NCBI GenBank assembly: GCA_040752635.1
Contig: JBFMGS010000048.1
Location: 1-15,069, forward strand
Source of the DNA: JBFMGS01 sp040752635
GTDB taxonomy: Bacteria; Bacillota; SHA-98; UBA4971
Reading direction: 5' to 3'
Length of the DNA stretch: 15,069 nucleotides
Numbering within the stretch: the first letter of the stretch is position 1; every line of letters begins with the position of its first letter. The position numbers and the translations under genes are program-made. This document shows positions 13,422 through 15,069 of the stretch, piece after piece. The notes under the pieces are model-generated. The model did not search any database. It was not told where the DNA came from and worked only from the letters and a program-made list of their open reading frames with translations.

Positions 13422-14126
13422 CTACCTGGCCTCGGCAATAAGCCGGTTTAGCTCTTGAATTAGAGGCTTGGCCCTGTTGTCGGCGGCTTTCCGGGCAAGT
13501 ATCTCGCCAGGGGAAAGAGCAGACCCCCAGTACAGCTCGTTTGCAGGTTCGTCCGGGTCGATTTTGGCGCCTTCGAGTGAAATCCCCGCAAAGGCGCCTC
13601 TGCTCATAGAATAGCTATAGATCGAGGCCTTGAAGTCAAGGTCCGTCCCCGCTTCGGCATGCCGCCCTACCGGCCCCGCCGCGACCGCCAGTTCACCGCC
13701 GAGAGTGATCTTGCCGCCCTCAAAAGCCCTCATGCCGTTCTCATTGGTAATCACCAGGACCAGCGCAGTGGACTGCACGCCGGCCTGGAACCCCCAGGAG
13801 AGCCCGGTGATCTCGATGAAACCGGGGCCGTACCACCCCCCTGTCGCCGAGTCCCGCCGAAGAACCAGGCCCTTTCCGTACCTCGCTCCGATTCCCAAGC
13901 TAGCCTTGACCACCGATGGAAAGATGGCCACCCCCTTCGCCTTCTCAAGGAGCCTCGCCATGGTCCCGACGTCATCCTGCTGGGACATCTCCTTGAGCAC
14001 ATGCAGCGCTTCACTCAACCGTTCCAAAGGAGAGCTTGCAGTCGCCGAGGCGGAAAAACCCACCGGCAATACCAATAGAATGCAAATGAGAGCAGAAGCC
14101 ACCCTATGTAGATGTCCTGTTCGCAT
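13422..14126 (-). CDS. Secreted SYLF-domain (Ysc84-like) lipid-binding protein
   Basis: A 234-residue protein with an N-terminal signal peptide: basic start MRTGHLHR, hydrophobic ALICILLVLPVGFSASA and a likely cut after ASATA (about residue 29). The SYLF domain follows with AKGVAIFPSVVKASLGIGARYGKG-type sequence, GWYGPGFIEITGLSWGFQAGVQ and LGGELAVAAGPVGRHAEAGTDLDF, then YSRGAFAGISLEG-like repeats with YSYSMSRGAFAGISLEGAKI. In eukaryotes the fold binds phosphoinositides; the bacterial role is unclear. The ATG at 14126 has GGGGAGGAA (14133-14141) 6 bases upstream, an excellent site; an open frame extends upstream but is the antisense of the acetyltransferase gene. Confidence 0.9.
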   Translation of the reverse strand: MRTGHLHRVASALICILLVLPVGFSASATASSPLERLSEALHVLKEMSQQDDVGTMARLLEKAKGVAIFPSVVKASLGIGARYGKGLVLRRDSATGGWYGPGFIEITGLSWGFQAGVQSTALVLVITNENGMRAFEGGKITLGGELAVAAGPVGRHAEAGTDLDFKASIYSYSMSRGAFAGISLEGAKIDPDEPANELYWGSALSPGEILARKAADNRAKPLIQELNRLIAEAR

Positions 14127-14273
14127 AGCGCGTTCCTCCCCATGATGCGAATTCTTGCGCCTCACCGCGTCAGCTACTATTGCCACGCCGCGTGGAACAA
14201 ACCCGGCAGGCTGCCAACACTTACATGCACCAGAGGTGGTCATCTTGACCTCGCGTACCAATTCTATCAGATC

Positions 14274-14870
14274 GTGCGCCTGTTGAGAACGTGTGGGCGA
14301 ACACACACTCTGTTTGGATCCGCCGCCATCCTCGCTGACCTCTACGAAAGGGTCTCCGACGCGTATCCGACCTCTTTGAACCGGCCTGAATACGTAGCAG
14401 CGTCCATGCAGCACGGTGCCATGTTTAGGCTCATTCGCCACAACCGACGGATCGTGAGCGCAGCATCGGCGGCAGTAGATTACGAAAACGCCAACGCCGA
14501 GATGACGGATTGCACGACCTTGAAGGCTTTCCGCGGGAGGGGGATGATGCGCACTCTGCTGCGGAGCCTGGAACAAGACCTCGCTCACCACTCGACAGGC
14601 TGTCTCTACAGCATGGCGCGCTCCGCGTCCTATGGGATGAACCTGGTCTTCCACACCCTTGGCTATCACTACCAGAGGCGCCTCATCAAGCACTGTCACA
14701 TAATGGGGCAACTCGAGGACATGAATCTTTGGGTGAAAAACCCTCTTGACACCGGTCTGGACCGCACCTTCCGCTCGTACGATCTATCGCGCCTCCTCAG
14801 GCTCGCTGGCGTCAGTAAGGCTGCGTGCATTGAGCCTCGCAGGCGCACATCGAGGAGAGACGCGATCTGA
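14274..14870 (+). CDS. AblB-like GNAT acetyltransferase, missing the N-terminal domain
   Basis: AblB acetylates beta-lysine to make the osmolyte N-epsilon-acetyl-beta-lysine, working with lysine 2,3-aminomutase AblA. The matching part is the C-terminal GNAT domain: ADLYERVSDAYPTSLNRPEY, NAEMTDCTTLKAFRGRGMM (acetyl-CoA loop R-G-x-G), LYSMARSASYGMNLVF and the family ending GQLEDMNLWVKN. The usual N-terminal domain of about 110 residues has no room: the SYLF start codon is only about 150 bases upstream. None of the in-frame starts (GTG 14274, TTG 14283, ATG 14142) has a ribosome site. A 40-residue basic tail follows the normal family end. No ablA is in the window. It may be a truncated remnant or a stand-alone acetyltransferase with another substrate. 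Confidence 0.6.
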   Translation: MRLLRTCGRTHTLFGSAAILADLYERVSDAYPTSLNRPEYVAASMQHGAMFRLIRHNRRIVSAASAAVDYENANAEMTDCTTLKAFRGRGMMRTLLRSLEQDLAHHSTGCLYSMARSASYGMNLVFHTLGYHYQRRLIKHCHIMGQLEDMNLWVKNPLDTGLDRTFRSYDLSRLLRLAGVSKAACIEPRRRTSRRDAI

Positions 14871-14908
14871 ATCCGGGCGATGCTAATGCTTACATGCGGG
14901 ATATGCGA

Positions 14909-14928
14909 TGACCCGGAGATCCGGGTCA
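14909..14928. terminator. Hairpin between convergent acetyltransferase and pdxS
   Basis: TGACCCGG (14909-14916) and CCGGGTCA (14921-14928) form an 8-bp perfect stem with a 4-base loop AGAT, in the 78-base gap between two converging genes. There is no T-run on either side, so termination would be inefficient or factor-dependent. Confidence 0.45.
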
Positions 14929-14948
14929 GTTAGCAGGTCTGCAGCCTG

Positions 14949-15069
14949 TTACCAGCCTCTTACTTGCAGTCTTTCTTCCTCTCTAAGTGAGGCTGCGGCA
15001 AGCCCCCTCATGGGCTCGCCGATGCCTCGGGATACCCTCGCAAGGATGTCCGGGTCGTTGTAGTGGGCA
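14949..15069 (-). CDS. pdxS: Pyridoxal 5'-phosphate synthase subunit PdxS, C-terminal end
   Basis: Only the last 39 codons are in the window; the gene enters from the right edge. The translation ends AHYNDPDILARVSRGIGEPM ... LREEERLQVRGW, matching the conserved C-terminus of PdxS (lyase subunit), which ends in (R)GW. PdxS makes PLP from ribose 5-phosphate, glyceraldehyde 3-phosphate and ammonia supplied by PdxT. pdxT would be expected downstream on the minus strand; instead the converging acetyltransferase is there, so pdxT must be elsewhere or upstream. The TAA stop is at 14949-14951. Confidence 0.88.
   Translation of the reverse strand, partial: AHYNDPDILARVSRGIGEPMRGLAAASLREEERLQVRGW

Noticed and set aside
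14127..14711. Upstream extension of the SYLF reading frame
   Set aside because: It is antisense to the AblB-like gene; the ATG at 14126 has an excellent ribosome site and is followed by a signal peptide.

Overview
The window looks like a piece of a GC-rich, spore-forming Bacillota (Clostridia/Moorella-like) chromosome, probably a metagenome-assembled one. Reasons: greA-lysS downstream of coaX and dusB is a Firmicutes-type gene order; there is a CotF-type spore coat gene, type III pantothenate kinase, a YkvI-type permease, PdxS and sigma-A-like promoters; start codons are often TTG or GTG behind strong GGAGG ribosome sites. I see no phage, transposase, CRISPR array, tRNA or rRNA. A 100-N gap at 2499-2598 is flanked by two identical 127-bp copies, which points to an assembly join and not biology.

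Left third (1-6263, all minus strand, transcribed right to left): coaX, then hflX fused in frame to dusB, then a GC-rich 391-bp intergenic region with several perfect stems and a good promoter, then a small HTH regulator (broken only by the N gap), a conserved protein often named quinate 5-dehydrogenase, greA with its own promoter and a structured leader, and the first 145 codons of lysS. This is a housekeeping cluster for CoA synthesis, ribosome rescue, tRNA modification, transcript elongation and lysine charging. Two unusual features are the HflX-DusB fusion, whose HflX part lacks the usual C-terminal domain, and its apparent CTG start right after the coaX stop codon and in the same reading frame.

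Middle (6423-10848): a one-repeat GDT1/TMEM165-type membrane protein diverges from an Fsr-like MFS exporter; two small spore-coat-type genes follow on the plus strand and end at a long palindromic hairpin facing a minus-strand ECF-type S component; a YkvI-family permease follows on the plus strand with little or no leader.

Right third (10900-15069): minus-strand genes for a 4Fe-4S protein, a double zinc-ribbon protein with a clear promoter and tandem direct repeats at its -35 box, a class V cysteine desulfurase, and a secreted SYLF-domain protein; then a plus-strand, N-terminally shortened AblB-like acetyltransferase that converges on the 3' end of pdxS.

I did not find a clear new multi-gene system. 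The observations most worth checking are the HflX-DusB fusion, the coaX/hflX junction, the structured greA leader, the structured intergenic region at 2935-3209, and the direct repeats before the zinc-ribbon gene.
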